This document shows positions 15,483-24,075 of a stretch of 64,000 nucleotides of DNA, one piece after another (positions within the stretch are counted from its first letter, which is position 1; the number at the start of each line of letters is the position of its first letter). The notes beneath the pieces were generated by a model. It worked only from the letters and a program-made list of their open reading frames with translations, made no database searches and was not told the origin of the DNA. This stretch comes from Actinobacteria bacterium IMCC19121. GTDB taxonomy: Bacteria; Actinomycetota; Actinomycetes; Nanopelagicales; Nanopelagicaceae. The position numbers and the translations under genes were made by a program. The stretch covers positions 1,178,001-1,242,000 of the forward strand of contig CP015605.1 of assembly GCA_002284895.1 (NCBI GenBank), in the 5' to 3' direction.

Positions 15483-16479
15483 GGCGAGCTCCCACTAGAG
15501 GTTTTCTTCCAAGGGATCCGCTCGTTGTAATTTTCACACGAGAACCTGATCGCGGTGCATGCACCATTTTCCCTCCACCGATATACATTCCAACGTGTGA
15601 AACTGGACGACCAAAAAATAGTAGATCTCCAGGCTTAAGTGCCTTCGTAGATACTTTCTTTCCCATTCGAGACTGGGCTGCAGAAGAGTGTGGAAGTGAA
15701 ACTCCAGCGGCTTGGTAGGCGCGCATTGTTAATCCAGAACAGTCCCAAGTGACTAACCCTGCCGAACCAAACACATAGCGATCACCAATTTGCTTGAGTG
15801 CATACTTGATTGCAATACCCGCACGGCCCGAAATTCCAGTTAGGGCTCGGGCTGCGGCCTGTGAATCGGCTTGATCAGCATCTTCTTGTTCTGCCGCTAA
15901 CTTTGCTAATCGCTCTCGCTCGGCTTTAGTTAACTTTGAGAGCAAGGCTTCAGCTTGTGCCAGCTTTTCTTGTGCCATTGCTGATTGGGCCTTAAATTTC
16001 TTTTCAGCTGCAACCACTAAAGCTAATTTGTCATTCACCGTCAAAGTAGTTGCACTTAATCTCTGCTGAGCTGCTTCATACTTTCGAAGCTGGGCAGATT
16101 TACGTCTACTTATTGCATCCAAAGCACCGGCTGAGGACAAATAAAGAGTGGGGTCTGAAGAAAAGAGAAGTTCAAGTGATTGACCTAATCCCCCGGCCTT
16201 GTATTGCTCGATTGCGATAGTACCTAAAGATTTTTGAAGCGCAGAAAGAGTTTCACCTTGGACAGCTGCTTTTGCTTTAATGCCATTGAGTGTGCGAGTC
16301 AGAGCAATCAATTTAACTTTTGCTTCCTGAGCACCTTCGGCTGCTGTAGTCGCTTCCTCTTCAAGGAATCTCACCTTTGCCTGAACTTCGGCCAATGATG
16401 GCGCGGCGTGAGCAGGGGCCAGCAATCCAACTGCAAGGGCTATAGCCACAGCAGCGTGAGGAAGAATGCGCCGATACAT
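15475..16479 (-). CDS. NlpC/P60 peptidoglycan endopeptidase with coiled-coil domain
   Basis: A 334-residue secreted cell-wall hydrolase. A signal peptide ends at AHA (about residue 26). A long alpha-helical coiled coil covers about 28-215, and the NlpC/P60 domain about 220-334. The catalytic triad is visible: Cys247 (TWDCSGL), His295 (PVSHVG) and His307 (MVHAPRS). It cleaves the D-Glu to diaminopimelate bond in peptide stems, as RipA-type enzymes do during cell separation. The coiled coil probably restrains or positions the enzyme. The gene has a leaderless-type promoter, and its end overlaps the frame of the mannosyltransferase by about eight bases. Confidence 0.92.
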   Translation of the reverse strand: MYRRILPHAAVAIALAVGLLAPAHAAPSLAEVQAKVRFLEEEATTAAEGAQEAKVKLIALTRTLNGIKAKAAVQGETLSALQKSLGTIAIEQYKAGGLGQSLELLFSSDPTLYLSSAGALDAISRRKSAQLRKYEAAQQRLSATTLTVNDKLALVVAAEKKFKAQSAMAQEKLAQAEALLSKLTKAERERLAKLAAEQEDADQADSQAAARALTGISGRAGIAIKYALKQIGDRYVFGSAGLVTWDCSGLTMRAYQAAGVSLPHSSAAQSRMGKKVSTKALKPGDLLFFGRPVSHVGMYIGGGKMVHAPRSGSRVKITTSGSLGRKPLVGARRF

Positions 16480-16485
16480 GGTTTA

Positions 16486-16491
16486 AGGCTA
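16486..16491 (-). promoter_or_regulatory. -10 hexamer, leaderless promoter of the NlpC/P60 gene
   Basis: TAGCCT, then 6 bases, then the ATG at 16479 on the minus strand. Confidence 0.55.
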
Positions 16492-16571
16492 ACGAGGTTT
16501 ATTGCGACATCTCAACTTATGAGCGTGATTTACGCCTGAGAATTGCCTCGGAATCTGCGATAGTTGGACAA

Positions 16572-17063
16572 ATGAGCACAGTTGCATCGCTGGTTGTCGG
16601 GCGAGATGGATCCACATCAAAAGAAAATAGCTCTAATGGAGTTTCATCAGATGCCGATCGTAAAGCCTTTTTAACTAGGCGCCGAAAGGTCGATTGCATA
16701 TTAATTGGTGGAAATACTGCACGTCATGAACCATACAAACAAAGTCCAGTTCCCTTAGTAATTCTTTCACGATCGAGCATTAATCCCGTTGTTGGTAATG
16801 ATTTATCACATCTTTGGAATATGTCGCCTGCAGAAGCTTTAGCCAAGGCTAAATCAGTATTTGGCGAAAGAGTTTTAGTAGAGGCAGGAACCTCAATAAT
16901 TTTTGAACTCATTGATCAAGGTTTGATTGATCAACTAGAACTCAGTGTTACTCCAGTTACCGGAGGCGATCACCCAATTGATTGGCAAGCTCTACTCAAT
17001 AGATTTGCTCACCACACACATAATCACATTGATGGCACTGATTTTTACGTTGCTCACAACTAA
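16572..17063 (+). CDS. RibD C-terminal (dihydrofolate reductase-like) family protein
   Basis: A 163-residue NADPH-dependent reductase-like protein. The fold is recognisable from VDCILIGGNTARHEPY (about 40-55) and from ERVLVEAGTSIIFELIDQGLIDQLELSVTP near the C-terminus, split by the substrate cleft. Family members reduce a ribosylaminopyrimidine in riboflavin synthesis or related pteridine compounds. At 163 residues it is shorter than most family members (about 200-250), and the N-terminal strand is weak. The frame is open upstream, but no start codon lies there, so ATG 16572 is the only candidate. The stop interlocks with that of the convergent transporter over four bases. Confidence 0.72.
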   Translation: MSTVASLVVGRDGSTSKENSSNGVSSDADRKAFLTRRRKVDCILIGGNTARHEPYKQSPVPLVILSRSSINPVVGNDLSHLWNMSPAEALAKAKSVFGERVLVEAGTSIIFELIDQGLIDQLELSVTPVTGGDHPIDWQALLNRFAHHTHNHIDGTDFYVAHN

Positions 17064-17899
17064 AAGGCAGAAATAAGGGCTACTCCAGTAACAGCTAATG
17101 CAATTCCGATGTATTGGACTTTTTGTAACCGCTCATGCAAAAACCTAAATGCCAACAACGCTGTTGCGATAGGAAAGAGAGAGCCCAAGACCATCGCGAT
17201 TGAAACCAGTCCTTTAGTACACGCAACACCCAGTAAAACATTAGCCAGGAAGTCTGCGATTCCAATAAAAATCAGTGATGGATATTCCTTTTTTGAAAAC
17301 CCGCCCAAAGTGCGAAACTTAAGTGCCAGAGCAATAGTTACAAAGAAAGTTGCCCCACGCATTGACACCATTGTCATTAGCGCACTTGATTGGGCCCCAA
17401 TCGACATAGAAGTTAATGCGGTACCAAATCCAAAGGCTGCACCTAGCGCAAGAAGCAAAGGCTTTATAGGTAGACCTTGTGAAAGCTCTGGCCCACTGGC
17501 ACAAAAAACTCCTACCAATGCCAACACAACTCCAATAGAAGTTATAACTGAAAGTTTGTCACCATTAAGTAGTGCATACGTCAGGGGAACAATTGCTCCC
17601 ATGGAACTTATTGGCGATACGACACCCATTCGCCCAGTTGATAAACCGGCATAAAGACAGAACAAACCAAAATAACCTAACAATCCTGCAAATATTCCGG
17701 GGACTAAATATCCATTCGATCCCAGAGCAGTGGCATGCCAAGCGCCAGAAACAAGCATTAAAGCAATTCCGAAAACTAAACCAAGAACTTGAGAAAAACC
17801 AAGTACGGCTAGAGGTGCATGCTTTTTACTTAATCGGCCACCTTCAAAATCTGAAGTGCCCCACAACATGCTTGAAAGAATTGCAAGTAGCGAGGCCAT
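17060..17899 (-). CDS. EamA/DMT-family transporter
   Basis: A 279-residue membrane protein with ten predicted helices in two repeats of five, as in drug/metabolite transporters of the EamA type. The first repeat starts at about residue 4 (SMLWGTSDFEGGRL) and the second near 145. Members export amino acids, sugars or nucleobases; the substrate is unknown. It has its own leaderless-type promoter and faces away from DUF3000, with 61 bases between the starts. Confidence 0.85.
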   Translation of the reverse strand: MASLLAILSSMLWGTSDFEGGRLSKKHAPLAVLGFSQVLGLVFGIALMLVSGAWHATALGSNGYLVPGIFAGLLGYFGLFCLYAGLSTGRMGVVSPISSMGAIVPLTYALLNGDKLSVITSIGVVLALVGVFCASGPELSQGLPIKPLLLALGAAFGFGTALTSMSIGAQSSALMTMVSMRGATFFVTIALALKFRTLGGFSKKEYPSLIFIGIADFLANVLLGVACTKGLVSIAMVLGSLFPIATALLAFRFLHERLQKVQYIGIALAVTGVALISAF

Positions 17900-17906
17900 A
17901 TGAGCA

Positions 17907-17912
17907 AGGATA
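17907..17912 (-). promoter_or_regulatory. -10 hexamer, leaderless promoter of the EamA transporter
   Basis: TATCCT, then 7 bases, then the ATG at 17899 on the minus strand. Confidence 0.55.
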
Positions 17913-17948
17913 CCGCCCTGCCTCCCATGAAAAGCACTTCTAACTGTT

Positions 17949-17954
17949 TATTCT
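17949..17954 (+). promoter_or_regulatory. -10 hexamer, leaderless promoter of DUF3000
   Basis: TATTCT, then 6 bases, then the GTG at 17961, which supports that GTG as the start. Confidence 0.55.
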
Positions 17955-17960
17955 TAACCA

Positions 17961-18539
17961 GTGGATGCCAGAGGGTTTGAAGATTTAGTAAACTCCTTAC
18001 GTACTTTTACGCCACGCGCTGAAATAGTTTTAGAAGAAGTTCCAGCCCCTCAAAAACTAGCTACATACTCTTTCGCATTCTCAGCCGATGTTAGTAACGG
18101 CTTGCTAGGCGATGACGAAGATGAAATTGCTTCAGGTCGCTTTGTCTTATTACATGAGCCTGGCGGACAAGACACCTGGGAAGGTGAATTTCGTTGTGTA
18201 ACTTTCGTCCGTGCAGATGTTGACCCGGTTATGCAACAAGATCCTCTACTACCAGAAGTCGGTTGGAGCTGGTTTCTTGAAGCGCTAGAAAGTGAAGAAT
18301 GTGCACTTGCTGCACCAAGTGGAACCGTTACTCGTGTATCAAGTGCCTCTTTCGGAAAACTATCTCCACGAAATGATGAATCAGAAATTGAGATTCGTGC
18401 TTCTTGGACACCTGCAATTACAGATCCGATTGAAATTATGAAACACATCGCTGGATGGTGTCGCTTAATCACTGATGTCGCTGGTCTTGAACCGATTCCA
18501 GATGGCGTATCAACTATTTCATCTGCCAGACGTCGTTAA
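17961..18539 (+). CDS. DUF3000 family protein
   Basis: A 192-residue soluble protein of a family confined to Actinobacteria, with no known function. It is recognised from length, the start FEDLVNSLRTFTPRAEIVLEE, the WSWFLEALE segment and its place directly before RNase D, as in Mycobacterium (Rv2680-Rv2681) and Streptomyces. No catalytic motif is obvious. The eight-base gap to rnd suggests a shared transcript and possibly a role in RNA processing (inference). The GTG start is backed by the promoter hexamer six bases upstream. Confidence 0.85.
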   Translation: MDARGFEDLVNSLRTFTPRAEIVLEEVPAPQKLATYSFAFSADVSNGLLGDDEDEIASGRFVLLHEPGGQDTWEGEFRCVTFVRADVDPVMQQDPLLPEVGWSWFLEALESEECALAAPSGTVTRVSSASFGKLSPRNDESEIEIRASWTPAITDPIEIMKHIAGWCRLITDVAGLEPIPDGVSTISSARRR

Positions 18540-18547
18540 GCCAGCAC

Positions 18548-19837
18548 ATGTCTGAGGAGATAACTGCAACACCACTGCTTACCCCCGCCGGTGGTACGCC
18601 CGCAGTAATCGACAGTGAGACATCATTTAAATCTGCTTTAGAACAATTGGCCCAAGGCAGTGGTCCCTTTGCTGTTGATGCCGAACGAGCCTCAGGATTT
18701 CGTTACAGCGCACGTGCATATTTAATTCAGATTAAGCGCACCAATGGTGGATTACATTTGATTGACCCCATTGCTTTTGGCCCAGGTCACCCACTGATGC
18801 TTGAACTCAATGATCTTCTCAACACTGATGAAGTAATTCTGCATGCCAGCACCCAAGATTTGCCCTGTCTTCGGGAATTAGGAATAAACCCAAAGCGCTT
18901 ATTTGATACTGAGTTAGGGGGGCGTATCGCAGGTCTGCCTCGTGTTGGACTTGGCCCGCTTTTGGAATCACTGATGGGTGTTTCACTTGCTAAAGAACAC
19001 AGTGCTGCAGACTGGTCTGTGCGACCACTACCCCAAGATTGGCTGACATATGCAGCCCTCGATGTTGAACTACTTGTTGAACTGCGCGATAAAGTTGAAG
19101 CGCTATTAGTTGATGCGAAAAAAGATACATGGGCTCATGAAGAGTTTGCTTCAATTCTTTTAGCGCCACCACCACCACCTCGCGTAGATCCGTGGAGAAG
19201 AACTTCCGGAATGCACAAAATTAAGCGAAGAGATCAGTTAGCAATTATTCGTGAGCTTTGGGTTACACGCGATGAGATTGCAAAGTCGCAAGATATTGCT
19301 GGCGGAAAGTTACTCAACGACTCTGCAATAGTTGAGATTGCACTTAATCCTGTTACAACGAAAAAAGAGTTTGAAAAGGTGCTACGCCCTCTTGGACTTC
19401 GAGCGCGTTGGTTAGAAAATTTAAAGGCCTGGCTAGATGCGGTGGCACGAGCAACTGCCCTAGAAGAAAAAGACTGGCCCGCACTTCGCACCAATGCAGA
19501 TACTTTGCCGCCCATTAAGTTGTGGAGAGATAAGTTTCCAGAAAAATATGCACCGCTATCACATGCACGAGCTCGTATTGAAATCATTGCTCAAGAAAAC
19601 AATATTCCCGTGGAGAACTTGATTACTCCAGAAATTGTTCGTCGCATTTGTTGGGCTCCCCCAACACCATCAACAACCCAATCCTCTCCCCACATTGTCA
19701 GTGAGCATTTACTCTCACTTGGTGCCAGACAATGGCAGGTGGATCTAGTCGGCCAGGCCATCACGATGGCTTTGCTAGAAAAAGAGGCGCTTCCCACGCC
19801 TGAGCCTGTGCCAGAAACCACACCCGAGGAAGCCTGA
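18548..19837 (+). CDS. rnd: ribonuclease D (HRDC domain)
   Basis: A 429-residue 3'-5' exoribonuclease that trims tRNA precursors. The DEDDy active site is visible: Asp-Ala-Glu in FAVDAERASG (about 41-50), Asp in HASTQDLPCL (about 99-108), and Tyr-x3-Asp in TYAALDVELL (about 166-175). An HRDC RNA-binding domain follows at about 225-300, and a second helical region extends to about 415. The tail is proline- and glutamate-rich. It is read from the DUF3000 transcript. Its stop codon is covered by the inverted repeat that precedes the FTR1 gene. Confidence 0.92.
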   Translation: MSEEITATPLLTPAGGTPAVIDSETSFKSALEQLAQGSGPFAVDAERASGFRYSARAYLIQIKRTNGGLHLIDPIAFGPGHPLMLELNDLLNTDEVILHASTQDLPCLRELGINPKRLFDTELGGRIAGLPRVGLGPLLESLMGVSLAKEHSAADWSVRPLPQDWLTYAALDVELLVELRDKVEALLVDAKKDTWAHEEFASILLAPPPPPRVDPWRRTSGMHKIKRRDQLAIIRELWVTRDEIAKSQDIAGGKLLNDSAIVEIALNPVTTKKEFEKVLRPLGLRARWLENLKAWLDAVARATALEEKDWPALRTNADTLPPIKLWRDKFPEKYAPLSHARARIEIIAQENNIPVENLITPEIVRRICWAPPTPSTTQSSPHIVSEHLLSLGARQWQVDLVGQAITMALLEKEALPTPEPVPETTPEEA

Positions 19838-19864
19838 TTTACGCAACATAAGAGTTGCGTAAAT
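19837..19864. promoter_or_regulatory. perfect 11-bp inverted repeat upstream of FTR1 gene
   Basis: ATTTACGCAAC-N6-GTTGCGTAAAT is a perfect dyad. Its right edge is 13 bases before the FTR1 -10 hexamer, so it overlaps the -35 region. No T-tract follows, which argues for an operator rather than a terminator. The sequence does not match the DtxR or Fur boxes that I know. Two tandem TACCCCC units (19864-19877) follow. Confidence 0.55.
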
Positions 19865-19877
19865 ACCCCCTACCCCC

Positions 19878-19883
19878 TAGATT
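19878..19883 (+). promoter_or_regulatory. -10 hexamer, leaderless promoter of FTR1
   Basis: TAGATT, then 7 bases, then the ATG at 19891. No ribosome-binding site is present, which fixes this ATG as the start over a TTG at 19855. Confidence 0.6.
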
Positions 19884-19890
19884 TTCTCTC

Positions 19891-20709
19891 ATGTTGAGCA
19901 CATTTATCATCGCCCTTCGCGAAGGCCTTGAAGCTGCCCTGATCATCGGCATCTTGGTTGCCTACATTCTAAAAACTGACCGCAAGACGCTTTTAGCCCC
20001 ATTGTGGAGCGGAGTAGCTGCAGCCATCGTTGGAAGCATTGGCCTTGGTTTAGTTCTTTCTAAAACATCTGAAGAGTTAACAGCGCGTGCTGAAAAACTC
20101 TTTGTAGGAACAACTTCTTTTCTAGCTGTAGCACTTGTCACCTGGATGGTTTTTTGGATGAAGCGAACTGCTCGCTCTTTAAAGGCCGACCTGCATGGCA
20201 AAGTAGATTCAGCTTTGCGCACAGGGCCTCTAGCCCTTGCTGGGGCAGCGTTTTTCGCTGTTATTCGTGAAGGATTAGAGACTGCTCTATTTGTTTATAC
20301 AAACTTTAAAACAGTTGCAGACACTCGTAGTTCTGCATTGGGATTGATCCTTGGTTTTGCAGTTGCAATCTCTCTGGGTTATATGATTTTCAAGTCAGCC
20401 ATCAAACTCGATTTAAGTAAATTCTTCCGCTACACCGGTGTTGCATTAGTAGTTGTTGCAGCCGGAGTTCTTTCCTACGGAGTTCATGAATTTCAAGAGC
20501 TTGGGTGGCTTCCTGGTGCAGAGTCCTATGCCTGGGATGTTTCAAGCCTGATTCCTAAGGACTCTTTGCTTGGCGCAACACTGGGCGGCCTTGTGGGCTT
20601 TGATAACACAACATCATGGCTACAACTAGGCATCTGGGCGATCTATCTCACCACTGTCATTGGTGCTTATCTCTCAAAGCCTCGCACGCCTGCGCTCACT
20701 CCAGCCTAA
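19891..20709 (+). CDS. efeU: FTR1-family iron permease
   Basis: A 272-residue membrane protein with seven predicted helices. The iron-binding REGLE motif occurs twice, at residues 9-13 (ALREGLEAAL) and in the fourth helix (VIREGLETAL), as required for the EfeU/Ftr1 permease, which takes up ferric iron after oxidation of ferrous iron. EfeO and EfeB partners are not in the window, so the permease may work alone or with distant genes. The start ATG 19891 gives the canonical MLSTFIIALREGLE beginning. Control by the dyad at 19837-19864 is likely but untested. Confidence 0.92.
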   Translation: MLSTFIIALREGLEAALIIGILVAYILKTDRKTLLAPLWSGVAAAIVGSIGLGLVLSKTSEELTARAEKLFVGTTSFLAVALVTWMVFWMKRTARSLKADLHGKVDSALRTGPLALAGAAFFAVIREGLETALFVYTNFKTVADTRSSALGLILGFAVAISLGYMIFKSAIKLDLSKFFRYTGVALVVVAAGVLSYGVHEFQELGWLPGAESYAWDVSSLIPKDSLLGATLGGLVGFDNTTSWLQLGIWAIYLTTVIGAYLSKPRTPALTPA

Positions 20710-20775
20710 GCGCTGTCGTAATTCCTTACTGGCGGGTAACATAACCGCTATATCCACCCCTAGTAAAGGATCACT

Positions 20776-21966
20776 ATGTCTCGCTCAGTTGTCTTAGTCG
20801 ATGCCGTTCGCACACCTTTTGGAAAAGCAGGAGGGATGTATGCAGGTACTCGCGCCGATGATTTGATGGTGCGCGCAATTCGTGGACTCTTAGATAGAAA
20901 TCCAAAAGTTGACCACAGCGCAATTGATGATGTGGCTATTGCTGCTGCAACACAAACTGGTGATCAAGGCATGAACATTGGCCGAAGTGCCACGCTCCTA
21001 GCGGGATTACCAAACACTGTTCCTGGCTATTCAATTGATCGCTGGTGCGCTGGTGCATTAACTGCAGTAACAACAATTGCAGGTGCAATAGCTTTTGGTT
21101 CAAACGATATTGCTATTGCAGGCGGCGTTGAACATATGGGAAATCATCCAATGGGTGAATTGATGGATCCTAATCCTCGCTACTTAGCTGAGAAGCTAGT
21201 TGAACAAGATGCCCTTGCAATGGGTGCAACGGCTGAAAGATTGCATGATCGCTTTCCAACTATTACAAAAGAGCGCGCAGATAAGTATGCGCTTAACTCA
21301 CAAATCAAAACAACCAAGGCTTATGAAGCTGGTTTGATTCAGCGCGACCTTATTCCAACAGCTGCACGTAGTGCAGAGTTAGGTTGGACAATTGCAACAG
21401 TCGATGAGGCGCCTCGTCCAACAACTACGATGGAAGGACTAGCTGGCTTAAAGACTCCCTTTCGCCCAGCAGGTCGTGTTACTGCCGGAAACTCATCTGG
21501 ATTAAATGATGGAGCAACTGCGGCGCTTCTTGCTAGTGAAGACACAGCCAAAGCCCTTGGGTTAGGAATTAAAGCTCGATTAGTAACGTATGCATTTGCT
21601 GGCGTAGAGCCAGAAGTAATGGGATTCGGACCAGTTCCTTCAACGATTAAAGCGCTTGCGCAAGCAGGATTGAGCATTGAAGACATTGGACTTTTTGAAA
21701 TTAATGAAGCTTTCGCCGTACAGGTCTTAGCTTTTCTTGAACACTTTGGAATTGCCGATGATGACGCCCGTGTTAATCCATTCGGTGGAGCTATTGCAGT
21801 AGGACATCCACTTGCATCATCTGGTGTGCGCTTGATGCTCAATCTAGCTAGATCTTTTGAAACTCATCCAGAGGTGCGATATGGCTTAACAACTATGTGT
21901 ATCGGTCTTGGTATGGGTGGTTCTGTTATTTGGGAAAACCCACACTTTAATGGTCAGGTGAAATAA
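20776..21966 (+). CDS. fadA: acetyl-CoA acetyltransferase (thiolase)
   Basis: A 396-residue thiolase for the last step of beta-oxidation. The nucleophilic Cys91 lies in DRWCAGALTAV. The GNSSGLNDGA motif, NEAFAVQ, the GGAIAVGHPL histidine and the second cysteine in TMCIGLGMGG are in order. A ribosome-binding site AAAGGA stands 6 bases before the ATG. Its TAA is immediately followed by the ATG of fadB, so they form an operon encoding the trifunctional beta-oxidation complex. It is on the opposite strand to dxs. Confidence 0.95.
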   Translation: MSRSVVLVDAVRTPFGKAGGMYAGTRADDLMVRAIRGLLDRNPKVDHSAIDDVAIAAATQTGDQGMNIGRSATLLAGLPNTVPGYSIDRWCAGALTAVTTIAGAIAFGSNDIAIAGGVEHMGNHPMGELMDPNPRYLAEKLVEQDALAMGATAERLHDRFPTITKERADKYALNSQIKTTKAYEAGLIQRDLIPTAARSAELGWTIATVDEAPRPTTTMEGLAGLKTPFRPAGRVTAGNSSGLNDGATAALLASEDTAKALGLGIKARLVTYAFAGVEPEVMGFGPVPSTIKALAQAGLSIEDIGLFEINEAFAVQVLAFLEHFGIADDDARVNPFGGAIAVGHPLASSGVRLMLNLARSFETHPEVRYGLTTMCIGLGMGGSVIWENPHFNGQVK

Positions 21967-24075
21967 ATGAGCGTAGATATCAAACTTCCAGAAGGTGCAC
22001 CTGAAGAGGTAGTCACTCAAGCCCTAGTGCGACAAGTTGATTTGAGCGCGTTCGGCGCCAAAGGCGTCTTAGCTCTGATCACTTTAGATAACTCACTTGA
22101 TCACAATCGCCCCAATACTTTTGGCCCACAGTCACTACTCGCATTAGATGCAGCTATTACTGCAGCTACTGCCCTTAATCCGGCAGCAATTGCACTGACT
22201 GGTAAGCCCTTTATTTTTGCAGCAGGTGCTGATTTATCAGCCCTCTCATTTATTACTAGCCGAGAACAATCACTGGGTATAGGTAAGTTGGGCCACGACG
22301 TCTTTCGCCGCTTAGGTGAATCAAAGATTCCAACATTTGCTTTCATCAACGGTTTGGCACTTGGTGGCGGTCTAGAAGTTGGACTTCACTGCCACTACCG
22401 CACACTTGCTTCCACAGCATTTACTGCTCTGCCTGAAGTATTTCTTGGATTAGTTCCGGGTTGGGGCGGTGCAACTATTTTGCCTAAGTTAATTGGGCCT
22501 GAGCGCGCAGTTCAAGTAATCATGTTAAATGCTCTCAATAACAACACCATGATGAAAGCTAAAGATGCTTTTAAATTGGGAGTTGTTGATGCGGTGTTTG
22601 AGCCATCTGATTTCCTAGAGCGCTCCATTGCTTTTGCGGCACATGTTCTCAACGGGACAACTAAAGTCGAGCGTAAGGACTACAGCCAAGATCCAGCTTG
22701 GGAAAGCGCTCTTGCAACTGGAAGAGCCGCAGCACTTAAGAAGTACGGCGGCGCTGAAATAGCCTCACCAATGAAGGCCCTTGAACTTATTAGTGCAGCC
22801 AAAAGCAACACACTAGGTGCTGGCTTTGATGCTGAAGATTTAGCTCTAGCTGATTTAACAATGAGTGATCCGCTGCGTGCATCTCTCTATGCATTCAATG
22901 TCATTCAAAAGAAGCGTAAAAAAGTAGAAGGTGCGCCAAAGCCAGCTCTTGCTCGCAAGGTGGGCAAAGTGGGAGTTGTTGGCGCAGGACTCATGGCTTC
23001 ACAACTAGCACTTCTCCTTCTACGTAATCTCAAGTGCCCAATTGTTATGACAGATATTGATCAAGCGCGCGCCGACAAAGGTGTGGCTTGGGTTAAAAAT
23101 GAGTTAGCGAAATTAGTTGAGAAGAAGCGCATGAGCGCTGAATCTGCAGCTCGCTTGTCTCTACTTATTTCTGGATCTTCAGATCAAAACACATTTGCAG
23201 GATGCGACTTCATTATTGAAGCCATCTTTGAAGAACTATCTCTCAAGCAGGAGCTTTTCAAGAAGCTTGAAACAATTGTTTCACCAGAGTGTGTTTTGGC
23301 CACGAATACATCTTCACTTTCAGTTGAACGCATGAGTGAAGGACTTAAAAATCCTGAAAGAGTTGTTGGTTTCCACTTCTTTAACCCAGTAGCTGTCATG
23401 CCTTTGCTTGAAGTTGCACGGACAAGTAAGACTGATGATGCAACCACAGCAACTGCTATCGCTGTTGGCAAAGAGCTCAAGAAGACCATGATCATCTGCA
23501 AAGATGCGCCTGGCTTTGTTGTTAACCGCTTGTTAACTCGCTTCATGGGCGAAATCACCGACGCTGTCGATGAAGGCACTTCACCAGAGGTGGCAGATAA
23601 CGCTATGCGCTCCATTGGTTTCCCAATGTCACCATTCCAACTTCTAGATCTAGTGGGACCTGGAGTTGCATTACACGTGTCTGAAACTTTGCATGCAAAC
23701 CTTGGTGATCGCTACCGAATCTCACCAACAATGGCAGCAATGGTTAAAGAAGGCGTTAGAAACTTCTATGTTAAAAACGAAGATGGAAGTTATGGCGCAA
23801 ACCCTGCAGCACTAGCCCTTATTCATAAAGGTGATACACCTTCAACTGCTGAGCAGGTTCGCAGCCGTGCCTTGACAGCCCTTGCCGTTGAAGCTCGAAT
23901 GATGCTCGATGAAGGTGTTGTTTCAACTGCTGCGGAGATTGATCTCTGCATGTTGATGGGTGCTGGATGGCCAATGCACTTAGGTGGCATCTTGCCGTAC
24001 TTGGATCGTGAAGGTATTAGCGAGGCTGCTTGCGGTCAGCGTTTTCATCCGAAGGGAATTGCATCTCTTCCTTAA
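21967..24075 (+). CDS. fadB: enoyl-CoA hydratase / 3-hydroxyacyl-CoA dehydrogenase, bifunctional
   Basis: A 702-residue fusion. The crotonase domain spans about 1-260 (oxyanion-hole segments FAAGADLSAL and NGLALGGGLEVG). The NAD-binding Rossmann domain starts near 335 (VGVVGAGLMASQLAL), and the catalytic His lies in VGFHFFNPVAVMPL with the downstream NRLLTRFMGE. Two C-terminal dehydrogenase domains follow. It hydrates and oxidises acyl-CoA intermediates and hands the product to FadA. Its last 59 bases overlap the end of dxs on the other strand. Confidence 0.94.
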   Translation: MSVDIKLPEGAPEEVVTQALVRQVDLSAFGAKGVLALITLDNSLDHNRPNTFGPQSLLALDAAITAATALNPAAIALTGKPFIFAAGADLSALSFITSREQSLGIGKLGHDVFRRLGESKIPTFAFINGLALGGGLEVGLHCHYRTLASTAFTALPEVFLGLVPGWGGATILPKLIGPERAVQVIMLNALNNNTMMKAKDAFKLGVVDAVFEPSDFLERSIAFAAHVLNGTTKVERKDYSQDPAWESALATGRAAALKKYGGAEIASPMKALELISAAKSNTLGAGFDAEDLALADLTMSDPLRASLYAFNVIQKKRKKVEGAPKPALARKVGKVGVVGAGLMASQLALLLLRNLKCPIVMTDIDQARADKGVAWVKNELAKLVEKKRMSAESAARLSLLISGSSDQNTFAGCDFIIEAIFEELSLKQELFKKLETIVSPECVLATNTSSLSVERMSEGLKNPERVVGFHFFNPVAVMPLLEVARTSKTDDATTATAIAVGKELKKTMIICKDAPGFVVNRLLTRFMGEITDAVDEGTSPEVADNAMRSIGFPMSPFQLLDLVGPGVALHVSETLHANLGDRYRISPTMAAMVKEGVRNFYVKNEDGSYGANPAALALIHKGDTPSTAEQVRSRALTALAVEARMMLDEGVVSTAAEIDLCMLMGAGWPMHLGGILPYLDREGISEAACGQRFHPKGIASLP

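Noticed and set aside
19837-19864. The FTR1 dyad as a terminator for rnd
   Set aside because: A hairpin would form, but no T-tract follows on the plus strand (TACCCCC repeats follow), and it lies at operator distance from the FTR1 -10. Not fully excluded.
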